64,000 bases of DNA, taken from Bartonella vinsonii subsp. arupensis OK-94-513 (GTDB taxonomy: Bacteria > Pseudomonadota > Alphaproteobacteria > Rhizobiales > Rhizobiaceae). How positions within the stretch are numbered: the stretch's first letter is position 1; the number at the start of each line of letters is the position of its first letter. The notes below the pieces were generated by a model. It saw only the letters and a program-made list of their open reading frames with translations, ran no database searches and was not told the origin of the DNA. The DNA lies in assembly GCF_000278235.1 (NCBI RefSeq), contig NZ_JH725037.1:550487-614486 (forward strand), read 5' to 3'. The position numbers and the translations under genes were made by a program. This document shows, in pieces, positions 40,120 through 49,341 of the stretch.

Positions 40120-40350
40120 TGCATTTTTCTCCATACTTTATTTAAACTGTTTTTCGACGATAAATTTGGTTGGGAAAGCTTGAAAAACAAAAAGTGACTC
40201 AAGCTGTATACTTTTTTTACAAATTGACTTTAAATATTTTGTAAAAGTTTAAAATAGGGTCATTAATAAAAAAGCTATAAGAAGCAGAAAAAATAAAAAT
40301 ATATCTCTACACACTTGAAAGGTTCTTGAAAAAGAGAAAAAAAGGAATGT

Positions 40351-40884
40351 ATGTTTTGTTTTAAGGGCTTACGTTATATGGATGGTTTTGTGGTTTCTCA
40401 AAAACAGCAAGGGATGTTTTGCAAAGGACTGAGGGTTTTTCTTTTGAGCATTCTGCTCTTGTTTTCATTGGTTGTTTTTGCAAAAGCTGACTTTAGGGTT
40501 TGTAATACGACTCAACAATCTGTTGGTGTTGCGCTTGGTTATCGTACGCTTTCAGGCTGGGTGAGCGAAGGATGGTGGACGGTTCCGGTAACAGAGTGTA
40601 AAACCTTAATCGAGGGACCTCTTGCTTCACGCTTCTATTATTTTTATGCGGAAGGAGCGCAGAAAAAAGGCAATTGGGCGGGCTCTATCACTATGTGTGT
40701 ACAAGATAGTCAATTTACTATTCAAGGCGTTCATGATTGCTTTCCCCGAGGCTATCAAAAGGCTGCGTTTAAGGAAATTGATACAGGCAATCAAACCAGT
40801 TGGATGGTGCAGTTGACCGAAGAGTCTTTGTTCAATGATTCGGCTGCCAATTCTCCTCTTCTTTCAGGAGATCCTTCACCGTGA
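40351..40884 (+). CDS. DUF1036 secreted protein
   Basis: A 177-residue protein whose conserved part begins after a hydrophobic segment (LLSILLLFSLVVFAKA, a signal peptide ending AKA before residue 46). The rest shows DUF1036 features: DFRVCNTTQQSVGVALGYR, GWVSEGWWTVP, and cysteines in TECKTL, TMCVQD and HDCFPRG that could form disulphides. Function is unknown; the family is typical of alphaproteobacteria and often lies next to pyk, as here, with the stop codon overlapping the pyk start. The true start may be the ATG at 40378 or 40411; 40351 has AAGGA a few bases ahead. Confidence 0.82.
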   Translation: MFCFKGLRYMDGFVVSQKQQGMFCKGLRVFLLSILLLFSLVVFAKADFRVCNTTQQSVGVALGYRTLSGWVSEGWWTVPVTECKTLIEGPLASRFYYFYAEGAQKKGNWAGSITMCVQDSQFTIQGVHDCFPRGYQKAAFKEIDTGNQTSWMVQLTEESLFNDSAANSPLLSGDPSP

Positions 40885-42317
40885 AGCGTGCCCGTAAAGT
40901 AAAAATTATTGCTACTCTTGGACCTGCTTCTTTTTCATCTTCGATGATTGAAAAGCTTTTTATGGCGGGAGCAGATGTTTTTCGTCTTAATATGAGCCAT
41001 ACTGACCGTGAAACAATGGCTGATTTGGTGAAGCGTATACGAGAAGTTGAACAAATTGTTCGTCGCCCCATTGGTATTTTAGTAGATCTCCAAGGACCTA
41101 AATTGCGTATTGGCTGTTTTGCTAATGGGCAAGAGGATTTGCGTGTGGGGCAAAGCTTTACATTAGATAATCGTGATGTCCTTGGTGATGCACAACGTGT
41201 TTTTTTTCCGCATGAGGAAGTGTTTGCGGCTGTTAAACCAGGGGATCGGTTATTGATTGATGATGGAAAGCTGGAACTGCTTGCTGAAGTGTGTGATACG
41301 CATTTTATTCAGTGTCGTGTGGTTTCTGGAACCCATATTTCTGACCGAAAGGGGGTTAGTTTTCCCGATACAATTTTGCCCTTTGGTTCAATGACACCAA
41401 AGGATAAGGCTGATCTGCAGGCTCTTTTGGAACAACCTGTTGATTGGGTTGCTCTTTCATTTATTCAACGTCCAGAAGATATTATGGCGGTGCGCCGGTT
41501 GACAAAAAGCAAAGTGTCTTTGATGGCTAAAATCGAAAAACCTCAAGCTTTGGAGCACATAGAAAAAATTATTGATATTGCTGATGGTATTATGATTGCA
41601 CGGGGAGATCTCGGTGTGGAAATGCCCTTAGAAAGAGTTCCTGCTCTTCAAATGGAGTTGATTAAAGCTTGTCGTTTAGCGGGAAAACCTGTTGTAGTGG
41701 CAACACAAATGCTCGAATCAATGATCACATCGCCTGTTCCAACGCGCGCAGAAGTGTCTGATGTTGCTACAGCGGTTTATGCGGGAAGCGATGCTGTGAT
41801 GTTGTCTGCTGAATCGGCTTCTGGTCGTTATCCTGAAGAATCAGTGCTTATGATGGACCGAATTGCGCGGCAGATCGAACAAGATCGCACTTACGCTGCT
41901 ATGGTTGAGGTACAGCATCCGGCACCACAATCAACGGGGACAGATGCGATTTCTCTTGCTGCACGGCAAATTGCTGAAACACTTCAATTAGCAGTGATTG
42001 TTGCTTACACGGCTTCAGGCACAACGGGTGTGCGTGCATCACGGGAGCGTCCAAATAGACCCATTATTGCTTTATCTCCTATTGTGGAAACAGCACGGCG
42101 CTTGGCTTTGGTTTGGGGGCTGCATTGTGTGGTCGCGCAAGATGCACGAGATTTAGAGGATATGGTTGATCGTGCGGCGGCAATTGCTTTTCAAGAAGGC
42201 TTTTGCCAAGGAGGGGACAGTTTCCTTGTGACAGCAGGTGTTCCTCTTGGTACGCCTGGTGCTACGAACTTGTTGCGAATTGCTACTGTCTCTCAAGATG
42301 GAACACAGGCGGTTTAA
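40881..42317 (+). CDS. pyk: Pyruvate kinase
   Basis: A 478-residue pyruvate kinase, converting phosphoenolpyruvate and ADP to pyruvate and ATP in the last step of glycolysis. It starts at GTG with MKRARKVKIIATLGPAS, has the metal/substrate motif LMAKIEKPQALEHIEKII near residue 215, the signature MIARGDLGVEMPLERVP near 240 and the conserved PTRAEVSDVATAVYAGSDAVMLS near 285. The GTG overlaps the DUF1036 stop (GTGA) with AGGAG upstream, so the two are translationally linked. It supports the central-carbon genes that follow at 44.5-50.4 kb. A fragment of the same gene lies about 110 bases beyond its stop. Confidence 0.97.
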   Translation: MKRARKVKIIATLGPASFSSSMIEKLFMAGADVFRLNMSHTDRETMADLVKRIREVEQIVRRPIGILVDLQGPKLRIGCFANGQEDLRVGQSFTLDNRDVLGDAQRVFFPHEEVFAAVKPGDRLLIDDGKLELLAEVCDTHFIQCRVVSGTHISDRKGVSFPDTILPFGSMTPKDKADLQALLEQPVDWVALSFIQRPEDIMAVRRLTKSKVSLMAKIEKPQALEHIEKIIDIADGIMIARGDLGVEMPLERVPALQMELIKACRLAGKPVVVATQMLESMITSPVPTRAEVSDVATAVYAGSDAVMLSAESASGRYPEESVLMMDRIARQIEQDRTYAAMVEVQHPAPQSTGTDAISLAARQIAETLQLAVIVAYTASGTTGVRASRERPNRPIIALSPIVETARRLALVWGLHCVVAQDARDLEDMVDRAAAIAFQEGFCQGGDSFLVTAGVPLGTPGATNLLRIATVSQDGTQAV

Positions 42318-42426
42318 TGTTTGTGCACAAAGCGCTCTTCTTCTGTTCTTCTCTGGCAAGAGTGTTTTTGGGCAAAGTGTTGAGTGTTCTTTAACAGTTT
42401 AGACTGAGAGCAATATGTGGTGAGAG

Positions 42427-42500
42427 AGCAATGCTGTAATATTCTCTGCTAAATCTGTATCCGCATCTGGTCTTTATCCTGAAGAAGCTGTGTCTTTTAA
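42427..42500 (+). pseudogene. Degenerate internal fragment of pyruvate kinase
   Basis: The stretch reads in one frame as SNAVIFSAKSVSASGLYPEEAVSF and then a stop, similar to pyk residues around SDAVMLSAESASGRYPEESV, encoded at 41786-41850. It starts and stops abruptly and lies between the real pyk and the first Brt RNA copy. Confidence 0.65.
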
Positions 42501-42525
42501 AAAACGCTGTGTTTTTCAGAAAAAC

Positions 42526-42617
42526 TGTAAATTACAGAAACTTTTTTAATTTTATTGCAAACCCCTGAAATTCCTTTATTATTTAAAAAATGTTTTGGTT
42601 GTATACGCAACGATCAA
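42526..42617 (+). promoter_or_regulatory. Conserved upstream block of Brt/Trp copy A
   Basis: About 90 bases shared in order with copies B (58439-58532) and D (63079-63175): AAATTACAGAAAC, then CCTGAAATTCCTTTAT, then a TGTATACGCAACGATCAATAG end. In copies A and D the last part contains GTATACG. Conservation of this non-coding block in intact copies, and its absence from the orphan copy, suggests promoter and operator. I cannot fix -10 and -35 boxes with certainty. Confidence 0.6.
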
Positions 42618-42819
42618 TAGGGACCTTGAAAACCCGAAAACTTAAACATTAAAAACTTAAACATTAAATGAACCCGCTTTGCGGGTATCATAGGGGTCTG
42701 GGAGATTTTGCACTGTCCAAGTGCGATAAGCACTAAAAGCAAAATGCTGAGTTAGGTTCAGTGTTTTCAAGCTCTCGGAATCCCAGTGCGAGGGCGCTCG
42801 CAACCGGCGGGGGCATGAA
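42618..42819 (+). ncRNA. Brt-family structured leader RNA, copy A
   Basis: About 200 bases between the conserved upstream block and the ATG of an XRE-type gene. Visible helices: P1 CTTGAAAAC (42625-42633) with GTTTTCAAG (42763-42771), P2 ACCCGC/GCGGGT around a TTT loop (42672-42686), and a GTGC/GCAC hairpin (42721-42733). A GCGAG/CTCGC hairpin sits just before the ribosome site. Copy A also has a 14-base AAAACTTAAACATT direct repeat inside. Size and position match the published Bartonella henselae Brt RNAs, which precede trp genes; that identification is from memory. Confidence 0.7.
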
Positions 42820-43179
42820 ATGCAAACCAAAAACCTTTTTCACGACATTTTTATAGGTAAAAAAAATCGCTTTAAGCGAAAAATGCTGAAAATGTCTCAG
42901 AAAGAATTAGGAAACCATTTGAGAGTAAGCGCACAACAAATTCAAAAATATGAAACAGGATTAAATCGCGTAAGCGCTGGGCGTTTTAAGGAAATTGCCG
43001 ATATTCTTAATGTACCACTTTCCTTTTTTTACGCGGAGATTTTTACAAAACAACAACCTCCATACCAACATGATGAAATCATCTCTAGCAGAGAAGAATA
43101 TCTGCTTTTAAAAAGCTTTAGAGTTCTGAATTCTGTAAAACAAAAAGCAATTTTACAGTTAATCTCTGATCAGAGTTAA
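42820..43179 (+). CDS. Trp-family XRE-type DNA-binding protein, copy A
   Basis: A 119-residue regulator with a helix-turn-helix of the XRE/Cro type at about residues 14-68: KMSQKELGNHLRVSAQQIQKYETGLN is the turn and recognition helix region. The C-terminal 40 residues (EEYLLLKSFRVLNSVKQKAILQL) form predicted helices resembling those of alphaproteobacterial phage-repressor-like and ArcR/SinR-like proteins. Two near-identical homologues lie at 57882 and 62529. In B. henselae the family is called Trp and one member regulates the adhesin gene badA; whether this copy does so is unknown. GGCGGGGGC precedes the start. Confidence 0.85.
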   Translation: MQTKNLFHDIFIGKKNRFKRKMLKMSQKELGNHLRVSAQQIQKYETGLNRVSAGRFKEIADILNVPLSFFYAEIFTKQQPPYQHDEIISSREEYLLLKSFRVLNSVKQKAILQLISDQS

Positions 43180-43520
43180 AAGTTTTTTGTCACAAGAAGG
43201 CTTGAGGTATGAAGGAAAACAGTTTGAGAAATATGTTAGCTTGTCTCTCATAATTGCCTCAATGCAAAAGCGGTTGTAAGATTGTGTCCCAGAATAAGAG
43301 AATGACAGTGCTGTTTCTGCATGCATAAAGAGATGGCTATATCCAATGGACTTTTATCCATTCATGGGGAAAATGCGATAGAGTAACAGCAGTTTGTGAG
43401 GAATAGGAGCAGGGCTTTTTCTTGAAAGATACTTTTTGCTTATTGTTGTTGTACTTTACACAATTCTTTTAAAATGATGACGCTGGGATGTCGCTATTTG
43501 GTTTAAGAACTGATGTGCCT
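43180..43520. other. Region between Trp copy A and zapA
   Basis: About 340 bases without a gene. The zapA neighbourhood is where 6S RNA (ssrS) often lies, but I could not draw its long closed structure here. A small perfect hairpin AATGGA-6-TCCATT occurs near 43348-43365. Confidence 0.35.
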
Positions 43521-43898
43521 TTATGAATTTTCCTGTTCCGAAACACCAAGGCTGTTTTGGTCATCTTTAAGCAATTGATTGGTAAGTTTTTCAATGCGTT
43601 CTGTTGTGTCTCGCAGTATCTTTCCCATGGCGCGCTCCCTTTCATTGTGGATTCGTAAAAGAGCTTCATAATCTTCTTGTAGTTTTTTATTTTCTCTTTT
43701 TATTTCTTCCATTTCATCAAGAATCATAATACCGGCCATAACCGATAAACGGTGATCACCCATTTCACCAAAATTGTTTTTGAGGTGTGTGATATATTGG
43801 TCTAATTGAGCGGCAAGCGCAATAAGATGGTCTTCTTGTCCTTTATCGCAAGCCATGCGATAAACTTTACCATCGATGGTGACGGAAACAGTTTCCAT
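43521..43898 (-). CDS. zapA: Cell division protein ZapA
   Basis: A 125-residue protein with the ZapA N-terminal domain (VSVTIDGKVYRMACDKGQEDHLIALAAQLDQYI) and a coiled-coil C-terminal half rich in Glu, Lys and Arg. ZapA tetramers crosslink FtsZ filaments at the septum. It starts 12 bases after the stop codon of the coiled-coil gene upstream, so they form a two-gene unit as in other rhizobia. The length is slightly longer than E. coli ZapA (109), typical for alphaproteobacteria. Confidence 0.92.
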   Translation of the reverse strand: METVSVTIDGKVYRMACDKGQEDHLIALAAQLDQYITHLKNNFGEMGDHRLSVMAGIMILDEMEEIKRENKKLQEDYEALLRIHNERERAMGKILRDTTERIEKLTNQLLKDDQNSLGVSEQENS

Positions 43899-43910
43899 AC
43901 ATTCAAACCT

Positions 43911-44186
43911 TTATCTATCAATTACGACACGAATTGTTTCCATTGCTTTAATTAAACGTTTAGAAACTTCTTTGTTTACCGCCTCTAGCCGCTCAACTTG
44001 GGCTTCGGCTTTGTCAAGTGCTTGGGCAAGATGACTACGATCAGCGTTCATTCTTTGAATTTCTTCTTCCCATTCGTTGTTTTTATCAATAACGGCATTG
44101 CGGTTTATAATAGTAACCTCTAGAGTTCTTAGTGCTTTTTCCAACCGCTCTAAAGCCTGTGGTAGAACCGTATTTTCTTGGTTCAT
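43911..44186 (-). CDS. DUF4164 coiled-coil protein
   Basis: A 91-residue almost entirely helical protein of the DUF4164 type, with heptad-like segments (LPQALERLEKALRTLEVTI, HLAQALDKAEAQVERLEAV). It precedes zapA in many Rhizobiales. By position a role with ZapA at the division site is plausible (a ZapB-like partner), but that is inference. It is the promoter-proximal gene of the pair and is divergent from tkt. Confidence 0.8.
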   Translation of the reverse strand: MNQENTVLPQALERLEKALRTLEVTIINRNAVIDKNNEWEEEIQRMNADRSHLAQALDKAEAQVERLEAVNKEVSKRLIKAMETIRVVIDR

Positions 44187-44516
44187 GATGCTTTATCCTT
44201 TGGCTCGTTGTATCCCTTATCAGTTTTTTATGCAAAAACGAATCACTTATTTTCTTTTCTTGCGCGAATTTTATTTTTCAATATGTAGGACATTTTAGCA
44301 AGCAAAGCAGGGGAGGTATGTGAATTAAAGGCTAGATTTTTTAAGAGTATTGGCATAAATGATTATGATATAAAGAAAGTGTGAGGGGAATGTTGTTTAC
44401 ACAATAACAAGAAATTTCACGCTGATGGTTTAAAAATTGAAAAGTATTTCTCAAAAAATGAAGAGAATACAGAAAAAGCAACCAACGAACGTGTTTAACG
44501 AAATGGTTTATCATTC
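44187..44516. other. Divergent promoter region between the zapA operon and tkt
   Basis: About 330 AT-rich bases with no gene. It should hold the promoters of both units; no operator repeat was recognised. Confidence 0.35.
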
Positions 44517-46523
44517 ATGACAAATACTGAACAACAAAATCAGATGGCCAATGCTATCCGTTTTCTTGCTGTTGATGCAATTGAAAAAGCAAATTCTGGT
44601 CATCCTGGCTTGCCAATGGGGGCGGCTGATATTGCCACCGTTCTCTATACAAAGTTTCTTGCCCATGATCCTAAAAATCCTCGTTGGCCCAATCGTGATC
44701 GTTTCGTGTTGTCGGCTGGGCATGGCTCTATGTTGCTTTATGCTTTATTGTATCTCTCTGGTTATGAAGATATTTCCCTTGAGGATCTCAAAAATTTCCG
44801 ACAACTAGGCTCAAAGCTTGCTGGGCATCCAGAATATGGGCACGCTGCCGGAATTGAAACAACCACGGGGCCTCTCGGACAGGGGTTGGCAAATGCTGTG
44901 GGAATGGCACTTGGGGAGCGCTTACAAAATGCTCGTTTTGGCGATCTCATTAATCATTACACTTACGCGCTGGTGGGGGATGGGTGCCTTATGGAAGGAA
45001 TTTCCCAAGAAGCGCTTTCTCTTGCTGGTCATTTAAAACTTAAAAAGCTTATCGTGCTGTGGGATGATAATAATATTTCTATCGATGGAAAGATTTCTCT
45101 TGCTGACAGTACAGATCAGATAGCGCGTTTTAAAGCTTCTGGTTGGAATACACACAAAGTCGATGGACATGATCAAGCCGCAATTGCACATGCCATTGAA
45201 GCAGCACAAAATTCCGATAAACCAACTTTAATTGCGTGTAAAACAACCATTGGCTTTGGAGCGCCAAATAAAGCCGGAACCAATAAAGTTCATGGAGCAC
45301 CTTTGGGGGCACGAGAAATTGCTGAAACCCGTATCGCTTTGGGGTGGGAAGCGGAGCCTTTTGTTATTCCAGCTGATATTCTCGATAATTGGCGTTTGGC
45401 TGGTTTGAATGCCGCTAAAAAACGACAAAAATGGGAAACAAAATTGGAAAATCTGCCTGTGTCAGAACGGCTGGAGTTTGAAAGGTTGATGCGGGGTGAT
45501 CTGTTGGGTGGATTTGATGGCGCTATTGATACTTATAAACAGCAGCTTATTGAAGAGCGCCCTTGCGTTGCTACGCGTAAAGCTTCAGAAATGGCTCTTG
45601 AAGTTATCAATGAGGTTGTTCTTGAGACTATTGGTGGTTCGGCTGATTTAACGGGATCTAATAATACAAAAAGCAGTCAGATGAAAAGTATTTCTGCTGA
45701 AGATTTTTCAGGGCGCTATCTGCATTATGGAATTCGCGAACATGCCATGGGTGCTGTGATGAATGGTCTTGCCCTTTATGGAGGCTTTATTCCTTATGGC
45801 GGAACCTTTTTATGCTTTTCTGACTATATGCGTCCTGCAATGCGTTTGTCTTCTCTCATGGGATTGCGTGTCATCTATGTTATGACGCATGATTCCATTG
45901 GTCTTGGTGAGGATGGTCCAACCCATCAGCCCGTAGAGCATTTGGCTTCTTTGCGTGCAATGCCCAATCATTTTGTTTTCCGCCCCGCGGATGCTGTTGA
46001 AACTGTCGAGTGCTGGCAATTGGCTTTAAAAGCACGCAATACACCTTCCACTTTGGCTTTGAGCCGACAAAATTTACCTCTTTTGCGTCAGGAGCATGAA
46101 GAGGAAAATCTTTGTATGCTGGGTGCTTATGAGTTATTGACCGCAAGTGATGATGCGAAAGTGACGCTGTTTGCTTCTGGTTCAGAATTACAAATTGCCG
46201 TAAAAGCACATGCTCTCTTAGAAGAAAAGTCTATTCCAACGCGTGTGGTTTCTGTTCCTTGTTTTGAACTCTTTGCACAGCAATCTCTCTCCTATCAGCG
46301 TGCTCTTATTGGGGATGCGCCCATTAAAATTGCTATTGAGGCTGCCATTCGGCAAGGATGGGATCGCTTTATTGGTTGTGATGGACTGTTTATTGGCATG
46401 GAGGGATTTGGGGCAAGCGGGACAATGGATGCGCTTTATGCGCATTTTAACATCACTTGTGAGAATGTCGTTGCGACTGTTGAAAAAGAGCTTGAAAAGA
46501 TCAATAAGGAAAATGTGAAATGA
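44517..46523 (+). CDS. tkt: Transketolase
   Basis: A 668-residue thiamine-diphosphate enzyme that moves two-carbon units between sugar phosphates. It begins [37 protein letters not shown], with the conserved substrate-binding His-Pro-Gly. The ThDP motif [13 protein letters not shown] (GDG...) is near residue 155, the catalytic glutamate lies in [23 protein letters not shown] near 405, and [17 protein letters not shown] is near 460. It needs the cofactor made by the thiamine pyrophosphokinase in this window. It heads the tkt-gap-pgk-fba cluster and its 3' end is part of a partial tandem duplication with the gap start. Confidence 0.97.
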   Translation: MTNTEQQNQMANAIRFLAVDAIEKANSGHPGLPMGAADIATVLYTKFLAHDPKNPRWPNRDRFVLSAGHGSMLLYALLYLSGYEDISLEDLKNFRQLGSKLAGHPEYGHAAGIETTTGPLGQGLANAVGMALGERLQNARFGDLINHYTYALVGDGCLMEGISQEALSLAGHLKLKKLIVLWDDNNISIDGKISLADSTDQIARFKASGWNTHKVDGHDQAAIAHAIEAAQNSDKPTLIACKTTIGFGAPNKAGTNKVHGAPLGAREIAETRIALGWEAEPFVIPADILDNWRLAGLNAAKKRQKWETKLENLPVSERLEFERLMRGDLLGGFDGAIDTYKQQLIEERPCVATRKASEMALEVINEVVLETIGGSADLTGSNNTKSSQMKSISAEDFSGRYLHYGIREHAMGAVMNGLALYGGFIPYGGTFLCFSDYMRPAMRLSSLMGLRVIYVMTHDSIGLGEDGPTHQPVEHLASLRAMPNHFVFRPADAVETVECWQLALKARNTPSTLALSRQNLPLLRQEHEEENLCMLGAYELLTASDDAKVTLFASGSELQIAVKAHALLEEKSIPTRVVSVPCFELFAQQSLSYQRALIGDAPIKIAIEAAIRQGWDRFIGCDGLFIGMEGFGASGTMDALYAHFNITCENVVATVEKELEKINKENVK

Positions 46524-46672
46524 ATTTTCGCATTGCAATGAACAGGTTTTATTGTATTGGGTATACTATTTGCGCACCATTGTGGAAAGTCATTGATCAA
46601 GATAGTGAAGGTTGTCGGAGTTCATGATTTGGGATTGGTGAAAACAAAAGTCCATTTGTTGCGCTCTCAAAG
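46498..46672 (+). pseudogene. Degenerate partial tandem copy of the gap 5' region
   Basis: The last 23 bases of tkt plus the next 150 resemble 46671-46845, which is the ribosome site and first 50 codons of gap, with a period of 173 bases. Matching landmarks are AAGGAAAATGTGAAATGA versus AAGGAAAATATAAAATGG, TTCGCATTGCAAT versus TTCGCGTTGCAAT, and GTCCATTTGTTGCGCT versus GCCCATTTGTTGCGCT. Frameshifts and stops prevent coding. Confidence 0.8.
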
Positions 46673-46692
46673 ATCGATAAGGAAAATATAAA

Positions 46693-47700
46693 ATGGCTGT
46701 TCGCGTTGCAATTAATGGGTTTGGTCGTATTGGGCGCAATATCTTGCGTGCCATTGTAGAAAGTGGGCGAAAAGATATTGAAGTTGTCGCTCTTAATGAT
46801 TTGGGATCAGTGGAAACAAATGCCCATTTGTTGCGCTACGATTCAGTTCATGGGCGTTTTCCTGGGGCCGTTAAGGTTGTGGGGGATGCACTTGATGTTG
46901 GGTGTGGTTTGATAAAGGTGTTGGCAGAGCGCGATCCAGCACAATTGCCTTGGAAAGCTTTGGATATCGATATTGCTTTGGAATGTACGGGCATTTTTAC
47001 TGCGTGTGACAAAGCAAGTGTTCACTTGGAGGCTGGGGCAAAGCGTGTGCTTGTTTCTGCACCTTCTGAAGGCGCTGATCTTACCGTGGTTTATGGGGTT
47101 AATCATCAGTCTTTGAACAAAGAACATCGGGTTGTTTCAAATGCTTCTTGTACAACCAATTGCTTGGCGCCTGTTGCGCAAGTTTTGCACAACACCGTTG
47201 GCATTGAAAAGGGTTTTATGACCACAATTCATTCTTATACGGGTGATCAACCTGTGTTGGATACAATGCATCGGGATCTTTATCGTGCACGGGCGGCGGC
47301 TCTTTCTATGATCCCTACATCAACAGGAGCAGCGAAAGCTGTGGGACTGGTTTTGCCAGAATTAAAGGGCTTGCTCGACGGTGTGTCGATTCGCGTTCCA
47401 ACCCCTAATGTTTCCGTTGTTGATCTGACATTTACGGCTAAGCGTTCGACAACAGTTGAAGAAATTAATACAGCTCTCTGCACCGCTGCTCGGGGACCGC
47501 TTAAAGGGATTTTAGACGTGACAGAGGAAAAGCTTGTCAGTTGTGATTTTAATCATAATCCACATTCCGCTATTTTTCACAATGATCAAACTAAAGTGAT
47601 TGATGGTCAGCTCTGTCGTGTTTTGGTTTGGTATGATAATGAGTGGGGTTTTTCAAACCGTATGAGTGATACAGCTGTCGCTTTTGCCAAGACAATATAA
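46693..47700 (+). CDS. gap: Glyceraldehyde-3-phosphate dehydrogenase
   Basis: A 335-residue NAD(P)-dependent GAPDH. The Rossmann start is [20 protein letters not shown], the catalytic cysteine lies in [14 protein letters not shown] near residue 155, the base histidine in HSYTGDQ near 180, and the C-terminal [12 protein letters not shown] is typical. It oxidises glyceraldehyde 3-phosphate with phosphate to 1,3-bisphosphoglycerate. The coenzyme preference cannot be read reliably by eye. It sits between tkt and pgk on one strand with its own terminator. Confidence 0.97.
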   Translation: MAVRVAINGFGRIGRNILRAIVESGRKDIEVVALNDLGSVETNAHLLRYDSVHGRFPGAVKVVGDALDVGCGLIKVLAERDPAQLPWKALDIDIALECTGIFTACDKASVHLEAGAKRVLVSAPSEGADLTVVYGVNHQSLNKEHRVVSNASCTTNCLAPVAQVLHNTVGIEKGFMTTIHSYTGDQPVLDTMHRDLYRARAAALSMIPTSTGAAKAVGLVLPELKGLLDGVSIRVPTPNVSVVDLTFTAKRSTTVEEINTALCTAARGPLKGILDVTEEKLVSCDFNHNPHSAIFHNDQTKVIDGQLCRVLVWYDNEWGFSNRMSDTAVAFAKTI

Positions 47701-47724
47701 GAGGGCCTTTGGGTCCTCTTTTTT
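47699..47724 (+). terminator. Terminator of gap
   Basis: Starting in the gap stop codon, AAGAGGGCC pairs with GGTCCTCTT (one G-T wobble) around a short loop, followed directly by TTTT. The hairpin overlaps the stop codon, leaving almost no 3' untranslated region. Confidence 0.8.
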
Positions 47725-48047
47725 GATAAAAAGACAAATTTTGTAAGAGTGTTAGGGCATATTCTTTTTGAAAAAAACTAGGAGAGATTGTTCCTCGTTG
47801 AAGATTGTTCTTTGTGCGCTAGAAAAAGAGATTGTCTCAAGGGATGAGGGTGTATTCTGTTTTGGTATGGATGGTTTTTTCTCAATGCGTGAGCGAAAAA
47901 AATTTGCAAGAGTAACACCTGAATGAGACAAAGCTTGGTGCAAAATAGAAGATGTGGGTTTCTTTGCTTTTATGCCAAAGAGGTGAATGGAGCAAAAGTT
48001 GAGGTAGTGCAATTTTGTTTTAAACAACGGAAAGTGAAGAGGGAGCA
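47725..48047. other. Intergenic region between gap and pgk
   Basis: About 320 bases. A minus-strand open frame of 104 codons crosses it, overlapping pgk, with no recognisable product, so I take it as chance. The pgk ribosome site AGAGGGAGC lies at its end. Confidence 0.4.
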
Positions 48048-49244
48048 ATGATGGGTTTTCGGACACTTGATGATGTTGATGTTACGGGAAAACGTGTTCT
48101 TGTGCGGGTCGATTTTAATGTTCCAATGGCGCAGGGTAAGGTTTGTGATGAGACGCGACTTGAACGGCATAAAGAAACATTGCTTGAATTGCAAAAGCGC
48201 GGTGCTAAACTTATTCTTCTTTCTCATTGTGGGCGTCCAAAGGGACAGGTTGTGCCAGAATTCTCACTGCGCCCCGTTGTGACAGTGCTGGAAAAAATAA
48301 TCAATCAACCCGTGGCTTTTGCTTCAGATTGTATTGGTGTAGAAGCGCAGAAAGCGGTTGAGGCATTGCAAAATGGTGGTGTTTTGCTACTTGAAAATGT
48401 GCGTTTTCATTCAGGGGAAGAAAAGAATGATTATTCTTTTGCTGAAGCTTTAGCCCATCATGGTGATCTCTATGTTAATGATGCTTTTTCAGTTTCTCAT
48501 CGTGCGCATGCTTCTGTGGAGGGAATAACACATTTGTTGCCCTCTTATGCGGGGCGTTCTCTGCAATGTGAATTGCAGGCATTAGAAAAGGGGCTTGGCA
48601 ATCCAACGCATCCAGTGGTCGCAATTGTTGGTGGGGCAAAGGTTTCTAGTAAGCTTTTTGTGCTCAACCATTTGGTTGAAAAAGTTGATCATTTGGTCAT
48701 TGGTGGGGGCATGGCTAATAGTTTTTTAGCAGCGCAAGGTGTTCATATTGGAAAGTCTCTTTGTGAAGATGCGCTCATGGAAACGGTAAAAAAAGTGATT
48801 AAAAAAGCGCAAGAGTGCCAATGTACAATTCTGCTCCCTGTAGATGCAATCGTTGGATTTCGCTTTGAAAAAAATACCCCGCATCGTCTCTATGATATTG
48901 GAGATATTCCCGAAGAGGGTATGATTTTGGATATTGGAACACGTTCTATTGCCCATATCAATGCCGTGATTGATAAGGCTGCTACTCTTATTTGGAATGG
49001 TCCCCTTGGTGTTTTTGAGATGTCTCCCTTTGATCAAGGAACAATTGCTGTTGCACGCTATGCAGCAGCACGCAGTTTGACAGGGCGATTGGTTTCCATT
49101 GCTGGAGGAGGAGATACGGTTTTTGCACTCAACCATGCTGGTGTTGCCAATGATTTTACGTATCTTTCGACAGCGGGAGGTGCTTTTTTAGAATGGATGG
49201 AAGGCAAAGTACTGCCTGGTATTCTCGCTCTTATGCCAGCTTAA
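48048..49244 (+). CDS. pgk: Phosphoglycerate kinase
   Basis: A 398-residue monomeric kinase making ATP from 1,3-bisphosphoglycerate. The substrate site is in VDFNVPM near residue 22 and RLERHKETLLEL, GRPKG near 62, and the nucleotide-binding C-terminal domain has VAIVGGAKVSSKL near 195, WNGPLGVFE near 325 and SIAGGGDTVFAL near 360. Two adjacent ATG codons (48048, 48051) are possible starts. It is followed by a class I aldolase gene 97 bases later, so the cluster covers the middle of glycolysis. Confidence 0.97.
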   Translation: MMGFRTLDDVDVTGKRVLVRVDFNVPMAQGKVCDETRLERHKETLLELQKRGAKLILLSHCGRPKGQVVPEFSLRPVVTVLEKIINQPVAFASDCIGVEAQKAVEALQNGGVLLLENVRFHSGEEKNDYSFAEALAHHGDLYVNDAFSVSHRAHASVEGITHLLPSYAGRSLQCELQALEKGLGNPTHPVVAIVGGAKVSSKLFVLNHLVEKVDHLVIGGGMANSFLAAQGVHIGKSLCEDALMETVKKVIKKAQECQCTILLPVDAIVGFRFEKNTPHRLYDIGDIPEEGMILDIGTRSIAHINAVIDKAATLIWNGPLGVFEMSPFDQGTIAVARYAAARSLTGRLVSIAGGGDTVFALNHAGVANDFTYLSTAGGAFLEWMEGKVLPGILALMPA

Positions 49245-49341
49245 AGGCTTATGTGGAGGGAAAATTTATATTCATTTGGTGAGTGTGCTGGTCATGCTGC
49301 TCACTTTTGGAAGTTAAGACAGAATTAAAGAGGAATTTTTT

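Noticed and set aside
43200-43510. Possible 6S RNA next to zapA
   Set aside because: The neighbourhood is right, but I could not form the long closing stem and central bubble of 6S RNA on the minus strand; only a small hairpin near 43348 is clear.
47752-48066. 104-codon minus-strand open frame between gap and pgk
   Set aside because: It overlaps the pgk start and gap terminator region, has no family resemblance and composition typical of noncoding DNA here.
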